Origin: Xanthomonas bromi | Lineage (GTDB): Bacteria; Pseudomonadota; Gammaproteobacteria; Xanthomonadales; Xanthomonadaceae | Direction of reading: 5' to 3' | DNA length: 64,000 bases | NCBI RefSeq assembly: GCF_900092025.1 | Contig: NZ_FLTX01000041.1 | Span: 39,996 to 103,995 of the forward strand | Part shown: positions 48,490 through 60,202 of the stretch, in pieces | Layout of the letters: every line of letters starts with the position of its first letter | How positions within the stretch are numbered: position 1 is the stretch's first letter | The notes under the pieces: model-generated | Told to the model about the DNA's origin: nothing | What the model saw: only the letters and a program-made list of their open reading frames with translations | Database searches by the model: none | Position numbers and translations under genes: made by a program

Positions 48490-50153
48490 GTACCTGGTTG
48501 CCGGAACCGCGCAGGCGTAGTGGCCTGCGCGCGCTGACATGGAGTACGCGGCCAACGGTATCGACCGAAGCGCTGGTGCTGATGTCGAGCCTGTTCTTCG
48601 CGCTCGTCTGCAATCAGCTGTTCTGGCGTACAGCCATGGCCACGCATCCGGGCAGCATCGGGTTTGCCATTTCGCTGATGGCGTTGCTGGTGGCCGTGCA
48701 TGCGCTGCTATTGGGCTTATTCGTCTGGCGCTGGAATGCAAAACCGCTGCTGACGCTGCTGCTGTTCACCACCGCGCTGGCCGCGCACTACATGGACAGC
48801 TACAACGTCTACCTGGATGCGGACATGCTGCGCAACGTGCTGCATACCGATCACAAGGAATCGCGCGAATTGCTCACGCCCGGCCTGATCCTGCCGTTGG
48901 TGTGCTACTTCCTGATCCCCACCGCACTGCTGTGGCGCACGCGTCTGCGCGTACGCAGCGGGGGCAAGGCGTTGCTGATGCGAGCGGGGTTTTTGGTGGC
49001 GGTGGCGGTGGCGGGCGCTGCGGGCACCCTGTTGTCGTCGCAGGATATTTCCGCACTGATGCGCAACCACCGCGAAGTGCGTTACCTGGCCACGCCGATC
49101 AATTACATCGTGGCGTTGCGGCAAAACCTCAAATCCGATTCGCCGATGAAGCATGCCCCCAAGCAGCCGATCGAACACGACGCCATGGCCACACCGCGTG
49201 CGCCGGGTAGCCGACCGCGCCTGTTGCTGGTGGTGCTGGGTGAAACCGCGCGCGCGCAGAACTGGGGCCTCAGCGGCTATGCCCGACAGACCACGCCGGA
49301 GCTGGCGCAGGCCGGGGTGATCAACTTCCCCGACATGCATTCGTGCGGCACCAGTACCGAGGTCTCGGTGCCCTGCATGTTCTCGCCGTACGGCCGTCGC
49401 GATTACAACGAAGACATGATTCGTGGCCATCAGTCGTTCCTGCATGTGCTGGAACACGCCGGTATTTCGACGCTATGGCGCGATAACCAGTCTGGCTGCA
49501 AGGGCGTGTGCGACGGTTTGGAAAACCAGAAGTTGGACGATGCCACCACGCCAGGCCTATGCGCCGACGGCCGCTGCCTGGACGAAATCCTGTTGCGCGA
49601 TCTGGCCGCGCAGGTACGGGCAAAGCCCGGCGACCGCGTGGTGGTGGTACATCAACTGGGCAGCCACGGACCGAGTTACTTCGAACGTTACCCGGCGCAG
49701 TTCGAACGCTTCAAACCGGTCTGCAAGACCGCCGATCTGGGTAGCTGCGCCCGCCAGGACATCGTCAACGCATACGACAATTCCCTGCTGTACACCGACC
49801 ATTTCATCAGCCAAGCCATCCACACCCTGCGCGGAATGCAGGACTACGACACGGCGATGATCTATCTCTCCGATCACGGCGAATCGCTCGGCGAAAAGGG
49901 CCTGTACCTGCATGGCGTGCCATATGCCATCGCGCCCAAGGAGCAGACCCATGTGCCGATGGTGATGTGGTTCTCGCCGGAGTTCGCGCGCGATCGCGGC
50001 CTGGATGAAACCTGCCTACGCCACCGTGCAGGGCAATATACCGATCAGGACGCGCTGTTCCCGTCGGTGCTGGGATTGATGCAGGTCAAAACCAGCGTCT
50101 ATGCGCCCGAGCGCGACCTGTTCGCCAAGTGCACGGGCACAACGCTGCACTGA
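48486..50153 (+). CDS. eptA: Phosphoethanolamine transferase, EptA/MCR-like
   Basis: A 555-residue inner-membrane enzyme that adds phosphoethanolamine to lipid A, lowering negative charge and reducing polymyxin binding. Five N-terminal helices precede a periplasmic sulfatase-like domain. Zinc and catalytic features are visible: VVLGETARAQNWGLSGYARQTTP with the metal-binding Glu, SCGTSTEVSVPCMFSPYGR with the nucleophile Thr, and the paired YLSDHGESLGEKGLYLHG. Several cysteines (SC, PC, GCKGVC, LC...C) fit the disulfides of this family. Coupled to the PAP2 gene. Confidence 0.93.
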   Translation: MSTWLPEPRRRSGLRALTWSTRPTVSTEALVLMSSLFFALVCNQLFWRTAMATHPGSIGFAISLMALLVAVHALLLGLFVWRWNAKPLLTLLLFTTALAAHYMDSYNVYLDADMLRNVLHTDHKESRELLTPGLILPLVCYFLIPTALLWRTRLRVRSGGKALLMRAGFLVAVAVAGAAGTLLSSQDISALMRNHREVRYLATPINYIVALRQNLKSDSPMKHAPKQPIEHDAMATPRAPGSRPRLLLVVLGETARAQNWGLSGYARQTTPELAQAGVINFPDMHSCGTSTEVSVPCMFSPYGRRDYNEDMIRGHQSFLHVLEHAGISTLWRDNQSGCKGVCDGLENQKLDDATTPGLCADGRCLDEILLRDLAAQVRAKPGDRVVVVHQLGSHGPSYFERYPAQFERFKPVCKTADLGSCARQDIVNAYDNSLLYTDHFISQAIHTLRGMQDYDTAMIYLSDHGESLGEKGLYLHGVPYAIAPKEQTHVPMVMWFSPEFARDRGLDETCLRHRAGQYTDQDALFPSVLGLMQVKTSVYAPERDLFAKCTGTTLH

Positions 50154-50172
50154 TCGGTAGCGCCTGCAGCAA

Positions 50173-50199
50173 GCCCGCCCAGTCGCCTGCGTGGCGGGC
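50173..50199 (+). terminator. Putative terminator hairpin after eptA
   Basis: GCCCGCC and GGCGGGC form a 7-base-pair stem, 20 bases past the eptA stop; the following T content is low. Confidence 0.4.
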
Positions 50200-50264
50200 G
50201 TTGCCTCTTGCCCTGAACCCCGGCGCGCTCTAGCCTTCGCCGGACTTCACTGCAAGGACCACCC

Positions 50265-52286
50265 GTGAATCATCGTTTGCTGTTGCTGGCGCTGACCGTG
50301 GCTGCCGGCACCCTGAGCGTGTCGGCCTGCCGCCGGGATGCAGCACCGCCGGCCACACCCGTCGCGACCAAGACCGCGCCGGCCGAAAGCGCCGACCAGT
50401 TCGTTGCGCGCATCAACGCCGAATACAAGGCGGCCTATCCGGAAACCACCGCGGCGCAGTGGCTCTCGTCGACCTATATCAACGGCGATTCGCAATTGCT
50501 GGCGGCCAAGGCCAACGAGCGCTCGCTGGCGCAGCTGGATCGCTGGATCGAACAATCCAAGCAGTACGCCGGCACGCCGATGTCGGCCGACAGCGCGCGC
50601 GCGCTGCAGCTACTCAAACTGATGAGCGCCCTGCCCGCGCCGCGCGATGCGGCCAAACTGGCCGAACTCACCCGCATCGCCGCCAAGATGGAAGGCGATT
50701 ACGGCGCAGGCCGTTATTGCGTGGGCGAAGGTGAGCAACGCCGTTGCCGCCAGCTCGGCGAGCTGGAACAAGTACTGGCAAGCAGCCGCGACTACAACGC
50801 ACAACTCGACGCCTGGCAGGGCTGGCACAGCACCGCGCAGCCGATGCGCAAGGACTACCAGCGCTTTGTCGAACTCGCTAACGAAGGTGCGCGCGGGCTT
50901 GGCTTCGCCGATGTCGGGGTGATGTGGCGCAGCGGCTACGACATGCCGCCGGCGCAACTTGCCAGCGAAACCGACCGCCTGTGGGAACAGGTCAAACCGC
51001 TGTACGCGCAGCTGCAGTGCTATGCGCGCGGCAAACTCGATACGCAATACGGCAAGGACAAGGGCGAGGTGGCCGGCGGCCTGTTGCCGGCACATTTGAT
51101 GGGCAATATGTGGCAGCAGGACTGGAGCAATCTGTGGGATCTGCTGCAGCCCTATCCCGGTGCCGGCGACCTGGACATCACCTCCGCGCTGGAAAAGCAG
51201 TATCAAGGCAACCTCACTTCAGTGCTGGCACGCAACACCGGCAGCGATGGTGGCGCGGCCGCACGCTTCAACGCCGAACGCGAAGCGCAGCTGCGCACCG
51301 CCAGACAGATGACCGAGCGCGCGCAGGAGTTCTACACATCGCTCGGCATGCCCAAGCTGCCGGACACCTATTGGCAGCGCTCGCAGTTCATCAAGCCGCT
51401 GGACCGCGACGTGGTCTGTCATGCCAGCGCCTGGGACATGAACATGGGCGGCGAACCGAACCAGAATATCGGCGCGGATGTGCGCACCAAGATGTGCATC
51501 AAACCCACCGAAGAAGACTTCACCACCATCTACCACGAGCTCGGCCATATCTATTACGACCTGGCCTACAACCCGCTGCCGCCGCTGTTCCAGAACGGCG
51601 CCAACGATGGGTTTCATGAAGCGATCGGCGACACCATCGTGCTGGCGATGACGCCCAAGTATCTGCAGTCGATCGGCATGGTCGGCGAGCAGCAGGCCGG
51701 GCGCGAAGCATTGATCAACGCGCAGATGCGCATGGCCTTGAGCAAGGTCGCCTTCCTGCCGTTCGGTTTGATGATCGACCGCTGGCGCTGGGGCGTGTTC
51801 GATGGCTCGATTGCACCGGAGCGCTACAACCAGGCTTGGTGGGAACTCAAAGCCAAATACCAGGGCGTCGCGCCGGTTGTCGCGCGCGGCGAAGAGTTCT
51901 TCGATGCCGGCGCCAAGTACCACGTCCCCGGCAACACGCCGTACACGCGCTATTTCCTGGCGCATATCCTGCAATTCCAGTTCTATAAAGGCCTGTGCCA
52001 GGCTGCCGGTCATCAGGGCCCGCTGTACGAATGCAGCTTCTACGGCAACAAGGACGCCGGGCAAAAGTTCTGGTCGATGCTGCAGCGTGGCTCCAGCCAA
52101 CCGTGGCAGACCACACTCAAGGAACTCACCGGCAGCGACAAACTCGATGCCGGCCCGATGCTGGAATATTTCGCACCGATGAGCGAGTGGTTGAAGCAGC
52201 AGAATCAGGGGCAGATGTGTGGGTGGCAGGCGGGAGTTGCCGCCCCAACCAGCCCGGCAACCGCATCGCTCGCTGCGACGCGCTGA
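50265..52286 (+). CDS. M2 family peptidyl-dipeptidase (ACE-like), lipoprotein
   Basis: A 673-residue exported zinc peptidase related to angiotensin-converting enzyme. Start is GTG, with a lipoprotein signal (MNHRLLLLALTVAAGTLSVSAC). The catalytic motif TTIYHELGHIYYDLAY is near residues 423-438, and the third zinc ligand is in DGFHEAIGD. Such enzymes remove dipeptides from peptide C-termini. Xanthomonas ACE-like enzymes have been characterised, so the family call is secure. It stands alone between hairpins and pseudogene remnants. Confidence 0.93.
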   Translation: MNHRLLLLALTVAAGTLSVSACRRDAAPPATPVATKTAPAESADQFVARINAEYKAAYPETTAAQWLSSTYINGDSQLLAAKANERSLAQLDRWIEQSKQYAGTPMSADSARALQLLKLMSALPAPRDAAKLAELTRIAAKMEGDYGAGRYCVGEGEQRRCRQLGELEQVLASSRDYNAQLDAWQGWHSTAQPMRKDYQRFVELANEGARGLGFADVGVMWRSGYDMPPAQLASETDRLWEQVKPLYAQLQCYARGKLDTQYGKDKGEVAGGLLPAHLMGNMWQQDWSNLWDLLQPYPGAGDLDITSALEKQYQGNLTSVLARNTGSDGGAAARFNAEREAQLRTARQMTERAQEFYTSLGMPKLPDTYWQRSQFIKPLDRDVVCHASAWDMNMGGEPNQNIGADVRTKMCIKPTEEDFTTIYHELGHIYYDLAYNPLPPLFQNGANDGFHEAIGDTIVLAMTPKYLQSIGMVGEQQAGREALINAQMRMALSKVAFLPFGLMIDRWRWGVFDGSIAPERYNQAWWELKAKYQGVAPVVARGEEFFDAGAKYHVPGNTPYTRYFLAHILQFQFYKGLCQAAGHQGPLYECSFYGNKDAGQKFWSMLQRGSSQPWQTTLKELTGSDKLDAGPMLEYFAPMSEWLKQQNQGQMCGWQAGVAAPTSPATASLAATR

Positions 52287-52383
52287 CACGCAGTGCTTGC
52301 CGTGATGTCACTGCCGGATCGCGGCAGTGGCGTAACGTCCTGTTGATAAATGAGAAAAAGGTCACATTGAATAGCGTCATCGA

Positions 52384-52491
52384 TCAGAACGCAGACCTAT
52401 TGATTCTTGTCGGCATTGAATTGTCCGACGGAGAGTGCCGACAGGCGACGTCGCCCTGGATGAAGTAGATGGTCTTGTTGAACGTTGTCAT
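52384..52491 (-). CDS. Small open frame next to an HlyD remnant
   Basis: A possible 35-residue peptide, beginning MTTFNKTIYFIQGDVACR, from an ATG preceded by AAGGAAC. It carries one cysteine and no double-glycine leader, and resembles no peptide family I know. It lies downstream of an HlyD-family fragment on the same strand, in decayed sequence. It may be a chance frame; it is listed because HlyD partners often export small peptides. Confidence 0.25.
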   Translation of the reverse strand: MTTFNKTIYFIQGDVACRHSPSDNSMPTRINRSAF

Positions 52492-52517
52492 GATGGCCCG
52501 TTCCTTGCGGTTGGAGT

Positions 52518-52812
52518 TCAGTTGGAAACCCGTGAAGCACGTGGACGTTCGCCATCGATGTTCAGCGTGGCCCGCTCCAGCTTCACCCACGCAGGGAACA
52601 CTAGGCCCAGCTGTTCGTCCTGCGCTGCGTCATAGGAGACGCTGACCACCTTGCCGGTTAGGGAGCCGTAGCGGGTGTATGGAAAGCCATCGACTTTCAC
52701 GGTCACATCCTGATCCGGCCGCACGAAGCCGACGTCCTTGTTGAGCACGGTGGCCTCGATCTCCAGAGCGTCGTCGCTGGGTACAACGACCAGAAGTGCA
52801 TGCGCGTATCAC
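52518..52812 (-). pseudogene. Fragment of an HlyD-family membrane fusion protein
   Basis: About 95 residues survive from the C-terminal half: PSDDALEIEATVLNKDVGFV followed by VTVKVDGFPYTRYGSLTGKVVSVSYDAAQDEQLGLVFPA. This is the beta-barrel part of a type I secretion adaptor. Both the start of the gene and the usual C-terminus are missing, and no ABC transporter gene remains nearby. A remnant of a secretion locus. Confidence 0.75.
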
Positions 52813-52849
52813 TACGACACACCGAAAAATGCGCACCAAGACACCAGCC

Positions 52850-53254
52850 TCAATTGAGCTTCGCGCCACCCTGCAACCGTTCGCTCAACCGGGCCTTGAA
52901 CTGCTCGAACTCCATGCCATCGGCCTGGGCCTCGGCATGCGCGGCATCTTTCAGCGCGTCCGAGTAGGTCAGGCGCACGGGGGTACCCTGGCGTTCGTGC
53001 AACTCGGCGGCGCGCATGATCAGCGTCAACACCTGCGCGGCGCTGGTGCTTTCGCCGGCGATGCGGCCATCCATGCCCAGCACCCATTCGCCGTCGCGGC
53101 GGACGATGCCGGCCAATAGCGTGCGTTGCTGGTCGCGGAGTTCGGCGTGCGGTTCGATCGGGGAGACCGGTGCGGGATTGGCGGCGGCCTGGTTGCGCTG
53201 GCGCTCGGCGGCGCGCTTGCGGGCATCACGGCGCAACTTGGAATCGGTGGACAT
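52850..53254 (-). CDS. Conserved hypothetical protein
   Basis: A 134-residue soluble protein starting MSTDSKLRRDARKRAAERQRNQ, with a basic, Arg-rich first 22 residues, a Pro-rich linker and a helical remainder. No signal peptide, membrane helix or known motif was seen. It follows the MFS gene by 16 bases on the same strand, so it may be part of that transcription unit. Function unknown. Confidence 0.55.
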   Translation of the reverse strand: MSTDSKLRRDARKRAAERQRNQAAANPAPVSPIEPHAELRDQQRTLLAGIVRRDGEWVLGMDGRIAGESTSAAQVLTLIMRAAELHERQGTPVRLTYSDALKDAAHAEAQADGMEFEQFKARLSERLQGGAKLN

Positions 53255-53270
53255 GCAGGCTCCTGATGGG

Positions 53271-54524
53271 TCAGAGGTGGTCGGCCGGCTCCAGAGGCAC
53301 TGCCTCGGTGGCATGGCGGTGCCGTAGACGGCGGCCGCTGCGGCGTTCCCAACGCCAGAATAGCCAGCCCAGCAAGAAAAAACCGGTCATGCCGATCGCC
53401 AGATGCCGCGGGTGTTCACTGAGCAGTGGCGATAGCACCCCGGCCACCACCGTATTGGTCATCAACTGGGTGAACGCCTGCAGCGATGACGCCAGACCGC
53501 GCTGCTGCGGGTACATGTCCAGCACCGCCAGCGCCAGGATCGGGAAGACCAGCGCCATGCCCATGCCAGCCAGGAAGATCGGCAGCACCGCCCACGGCAG
53601 GGCGATCTGCGCCACCGCAAACGTGTAGGCCAGATTGACCAACGCCGCCACTCCGCAGCAGATGAAGCCGATGCGGACCTGCCGCACGGGCTCCATGCGC
53701 CCTGCCATGCGTCCGGACAGGAACGAGCCCAGCGTCATGCCGCCGATGGTGGGAATGAACAGCCAGGCGAAATCGCCTTCGCCCAGTTGCAGGTGCTGCA
53801 TGATCAGCACCGGTGCCGAGGCGACATACAGGAAGATACCGGCGAAGTTGAACGCCCCGGCGGCCGCCAGCCGCTGGAAGCGCGGATTGAAGCCGATGCG
53901 TACATAGTCCTGCAGCAGGCGCTTGAACTGCAGCGGCGTGCGCGCGTCCACCGGGTGGGTCTCCGGCAGCCAGGTGATGGTTGCCACCAGCAGCACCAGG
54001 CCAAACACCACCAGAAACCAGAAGATCAGCGCCCAGCCGGCCCCGCTGAGCAGGATCCAGCCACCGATGATCGGCGCGATGGCCGGCGCGATGCCGAAGA
54101 TGATCGACACCTGGCTCATCAGCCGTTGCGCATCCGGGCCATGGAACAGGTCGCGAATGACCGCGCGGCCGACGATCATGCCCACGCCGGCGGACAGGCC
54201 CTGCAGCGCGCGGAACGCCAGCAGCGTAGGCAAGTCTTGCGACAGCGCACATCCGATCGAGCCGGCGATAAACAACGCCAGCCCACCCAGGATCACCCGC
54301 TTGCGGCCCCAGGCATCGGACAAGGGCCCGTGCGCGACGCTCATCAGCCCGTATGCCAGCAGATAGACGCTGACGGTCTGCTGGATCGCGACCTGATCCA
54401 CCGCCAGGCTGCGGCTGAGCTGCGAGAACGCCGGGAAGATGGTGTCGATGGAGAACGGGCCGAACATCGCCAGCCCGGCAAGCAGCAGCGCCATGCGACG
54501 CGTGGAAGGCGTGGTGAGGGGCAT
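53271..54524 (-). CDS. Bcr/CflA-family MFS efflux transporter
   Basis: A 417-residue transporter with 12 predicted helices. The segment YLLAYGLMSVAHGPLSDAWGRKRVILGGLALFIAG carries the GxxSDxxGRK MFS motif A, and ALQGLSAGVGMIVGRAVIRD the antiporter motif C characteristic of drug:H+ exporters. It is divergent from gcvP, with the glycine riboswitch in between. From memory, an mfsX gene beside gcvP flanks the raxX-raxSTAB locus in some Xanthomonas; here no rax genes lie between them. Confidence 0.9.
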   Translation of the reverse strand: MPLTTPSTRRMALLLAGLAMFGPFSIDTIFPAFSQLSRSLAVDQVAIQQTVSVYLLAYGLMSVAHGPLSDAWGRKRVILGGLALFIAGSIGCALSQDLPTLLAFRALQGLSAGVGMIVGRAVIRDLFHGPDAQRLMSQVSIIFGIAPAIAPIIGGWILLSGAGWALIFWFLVVFGLVLLVATITWLPETHPVDARTPLQFKRLLQDYVRIGFNPRFQRLAAAGAFNFAGIFLYVASAPVLIMQHLQLGEGDFAWLFIPTIGGMTLGSFLSGRMAGRMEPVRQVRIGFICCGVAALVNLAYTFAVAQIALPWAVLPIFLAGMGMALVFPILALAVLDMYPQQRGLASSLQAFTQLMTNTVVAGVLSPLLSEHPRHLAIGMTGFFLLGWLFWRWERRSGRRLRHRHATEAVPLEPADHL

Positions 54525-54703
54525 TCAGGGGTCCGCGACGATGGAGCATGAGGTGCGCGCGCCAGCGTCCACTTCGTGCGGCGCTGGCATGAACACACAG
54601 CCGCCGATCATAGGCGCTTGCGCCGGCAAGGTTAAGCAAACGCAAGTGCAGAAGACGCATGGACCATGTCCGGGCCAGCGCGCCGGCCAGCCCGCAGCCA
54701 CGC

Positions 54704-54709
54704 TATAAT
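54704..54709 (+). promoter_or_regulatory. Putative -10 element of gcvP
   Basis: TATAAT lies 13 bases before the riboswitch begins. The -35 region is GC-rich and no good hexamer was found, so the promoter is only partly supported. Confidence 0.45.
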
Positions 54710-54721
54710 CGACCGGCAACA

Positions 54722-54903
54722 CGGTGGGAGAAGCGGCACTGCCGCTGCCGAAGGCGCAACAGCCCGTAATCGCTCAGGCCCGATACCATCCGCAGTACAA
54801 CTCTGGAGAGACCGGCCGATGCCGGCGCCGAAGGGGCACGGAACGCAGGCAGGCCACTGGCCAGGCCGCGTTTTTAAACTCTCAGGCAAAAGGACAGAGG
54901 GGC
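54722..54903 (+). promoter_or_regulatory. Tandem glycine riboswitch
   Basis: Two glycine aptamers are visible. The first contains GGTGGGAGA, GCCGAAGGCGCAA and ATCGCTCAGGC; the second begins at CTCTGGAGAGACC (54802 onward), contains GCCGAAGGGGCA and ends AAACTCTCAGGCAAAAGGACAGAGG. It lies about 104 bases upstream of gcvP on the same strand. In this class, glycine binding usually allows expression of the cleavage system. Confidence 0.93.
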
Positions 54904-55006
54904 GCGAGGAAGACCGTCGCTGCGGCGGGTCGTGGTGCGTGCATGCGCGTCATGCCAGTTGCGGTGCGGGTCGACCATTCGTCTGCCCCTGCCCCGGATG
55001 CCCGCC

Positions 55007-57928
<2,922 letters not shown>

Positions 57929-57955
57929 CTGCCCGCCGTTGCATGCTCACCACCA

Positions 57956-57988
57956 AACCCAGCCGCATCCGTTGCGGTTGGGTTTTTT
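57956..57988 (+). terminator. Terminator of gcvP
   Basis: AACCCAGCCGCA pairs with TGCGGTTGGGTT (one G-U) across a 5-base loop and ends in six Ts, about 28 bases past the stop. Confidence 0.92.
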
Positions 57989-58049
57989 GTTGCATGGAAG
58001 CCTGCAGTGCGCGCTGTCGGTGATGGGGGCCGTCGCCCTGCGGCAAGCG

Positions 58050-58277
58050 CTAGCGGCGTGCGCGCCTGCGTCGTACGGCCCACCCCGGCGTCGCCGCGAT
58101 ACCCACCAGGACGATGCTGAGAATAGGCCACGGCATCAGCTCGGCCAGCAGTCCGCAGCCGTCTTCGATGTAGTCGAATTGGCCGCTCAGGGCCCACCAA
58201 CAAGCACGCTTGAAGGCGACCAGGGCGCAGACTCCGTAGATCGCCGCAAACAGGAGGATTCGCTTCACGCGTGCCAT
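58050..58277 (-). CDS. Small membrane protein
   Basis: A 75-residue protein with two hydrophobic helices (ILLFAAIYGVCALVAF and PWPILSIVLVGIAATPGW), a central acidic part (FDYIEDGCG) and a basic tail (VRRRRARR). The ATG gives MARVKRILL; the open frame extends upstream but without a plausible start. No family recognised. Confidence 0.5.
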   Translation of the reverse strand: MARVKRILLFAAIYGVCALVAFKRACWWALSGQFDYIEDGCGLLAELMPWPILSIVLVGIAATPGWAVRRRRARR

Positions 58278-58490
58278 GCCGACCGTCCCTGCACGCGCTG
58301 CGCGTCCAGCTCGGACAGATAGCACAGGCGCTGTCGCTACCCGCCCCATCGCCAGCCGTAGCAGGTGGTGCATGCCCGCGTCTACGCATTGAATTGCAAC
58401 GCGACGTCATCGCTACGCCATCGCGCATTGACTCTGCCCTAAGCACGTCCTTGCGATGCTGTCATGCATCGACACAGGACAGGGCACGCA

Positions 58491-60143
58491 GTGATCAAGC
58501 TCCATCTGACCAGGTGCGTACGCACGCTGACCTGCCTGCTGCTGGTGGGCTGCAGCATCGCCGGTTGCACGCAGCGCCGGCCCGGCGCGGTGTCGGCATT
58601 GGTGGAGGCGCCGGACACGCAGCAGACCGTGGTGCGCACCGAGACCGGTGCGGTGCGCGGTGTGCACAACGCGCAGGGCGGTGCCTATCTGGGCATCCCG
58701 TTTGCGGCGCCACCGGTCGGCGCGCTGCGCTTCCGCGCACCGCAGCCGGCGATGCGATGGAGCGGCGTACGCGACGCCACCCATGTGGGACCGGCGTGCC
58801 TGCCGCGCTACCGTTTCGGCCAAAAGGCGCTGTCCGAAGATTGCCTCACGCTCAACATCTACACGCCGCCCGGCCCTGCCCCCGCGCATCCGCGCGCCGT
58901 CATGGTGTGGATCTACGGCGGCGCGATGCAACTGGGCAGCAACGCCGACTACGACCTGAGCGCGCTGGCGGCACGCCAGGATGTGATCGTGGTCGCGCCC
59001 AATTATCGGCTTGGCGTATTCGGCTTCCTCGCGCATCCGGCACTGCGTGGCGAAGGCGAAGGTGCCTACGCGCTGCTCGATCAACAGGCCGCCTTGCGCT
59101 GGGTAAAACGCAACATCGGCGCATTCGGGGGCGATGCACGCAATGTCACCGTGTTCGGCGAATCCGCCGGCGCCTGGAGCATCTGCTCGCATCTCACCTC
59201 GCCTGCCGCTATTGGCCTGTTCCAGCGCGCGATCCTGCAGAGCGGCAGCTGTCTGGCCGGCGACTCGGGCCTGCCACGCGCCGCCGCCGAACGCGGTGGT
59301 GTGCGCATGGCGCAGGCGCTCGGCTGCGATGGTGCGGCAGATGTCGCCGGTTGCCTGCGCACGCTGCCGGCCGACGCCTTGCTGGATGCCAAACCGCAAC
59401 GCCGCGGTCTGACCGGTGACGATGCCTGGGCACCGATGGTCGGCGGCGACGTCCTGCCCGAGCCACCGGAGACGGCGATCGCCAACGAACGCCACGCACA
59501 CGTACCGCTGCTGCTGGGCAGCAACCGCAACGAAGGACGTCTGTTTGCGCAACTGGCCTCCTATCTGGGTGGCTTCGTGTTGCGCAGCGGCTACCGCGCG
59601 CGCGTGCAGGGGATGCACGGCGATCCTGCGGCAGTGCTTGCGCAGTACGCAGACGTTGCCGCGCGCTCGCGCTGGAATGCCTATGCCGACATCGTCACCG
59701 ATGGCGTGTTCGCCTGCCCCACCCGCCGGCTCGGCCAACTGTTGCGCAACCGGATGCCGGTGTATGCCTACGAATTCGACGATCCGAACGCGCCCTTCGG
59801 CCTGTTGCGTCTGCCATTCTCGCAGCCGTTGGGCGCCTATCACGCTGCCGAACTGGTGTCTCTGTTCCAGCGACCGTGGGTGCTCAGTGGCGATGCGCAG
59901 TTCACTCCGGCGCAGCAGGCGCTCGCCAATACGCTGCAGGATTACTGGGGTGCATTCGCACGCACTGGCGATCCCAATGGCGGCGGGCGGCCAGCGTGGC
60001 CGCGCTTCGATGGCGATATGCCGCTAACGCTGTCGCCGCACAGGATCGGCGCGACGCCGGACTTCGTGCAGCGTCATCGTTGCGCGTTCTGGGATGCGCA
60101 TGCAGACACTGCCGCAACATCGCAGCAGCCATCGTCGCGGTAA
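58491..60143 (+). CDS. Type-B carboxylesterase, lipoprotein
   Basis: A serine esterase of the acetylcholinesterase-like family, 550 residues from a GTG start that gives the lipoprotein signal (LLLVGCSIAGC); an ATG 27 bases earlier is a second option. The catalytic serine is in NVTVFGESAGAWSI; other family marks are EDCLTLNIYTP and VMVWIYGGAMQLGS. The acid and His fall in the second half (SNRNEGRLF region and LGAYHAAEL). Substrates are unknown; likely hydrolyses esters outside the cell or in the periplasm. Followed 59 bases on by the aldo-keto reductase. Confidence 0.85.
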   Translation: MIKLHLTRCVRTLTCLLLVGCSIAGCTQRRPGAVSALVEAPDTQQTVVRTETGAVRGVHNAQGGAYLGIPFAAPPVGALRFRAPQPAMRWSGVRDATHVGPACLPRYRFGQKALSEDCLTLNIYTPPGPAPAHPRAVMVWIYGGAMQLGSNADYDLSALAARQDVIVVAPNYRLGVFGFLAHPALRGEGEGAYALLDQQAALRWVKRNIGAFGGDARNVTVFGESAGAWSICSHLTSPAAIGLFQRAILQSGSCLAGDSGLPRAAAERGGVRMAQALGCDGAADVAGCLRTLPADALLDAKPQRRGLTGDDAWAPMVGGDVLPEPPETAIANERHAHVPLLLGSNRNEGRLFAQLASYLGGFVLRSGYRARVQGMHGDPAAVLAQYADVAARSRWNAYADIVTDGVFACPTRRLGQLLRNRMPVYAYEFDDPNAPFGLLRLPFSQPLGAYHAAELVSLFQRPWVLSGDAQFTPAQQALANTLQDYWGAFARTGDPNGGGRPAWPRFDGDMPLTLSPHRIGATPDFVQRHRCAFWDAHADTAATSQQPSSR

Positions 60144-60202
60144 CACGGCTGTATCGGTGTGATGCAGCCGTCACCCTCATTCCAACGCGACAGGAGCCGA
60201 TC

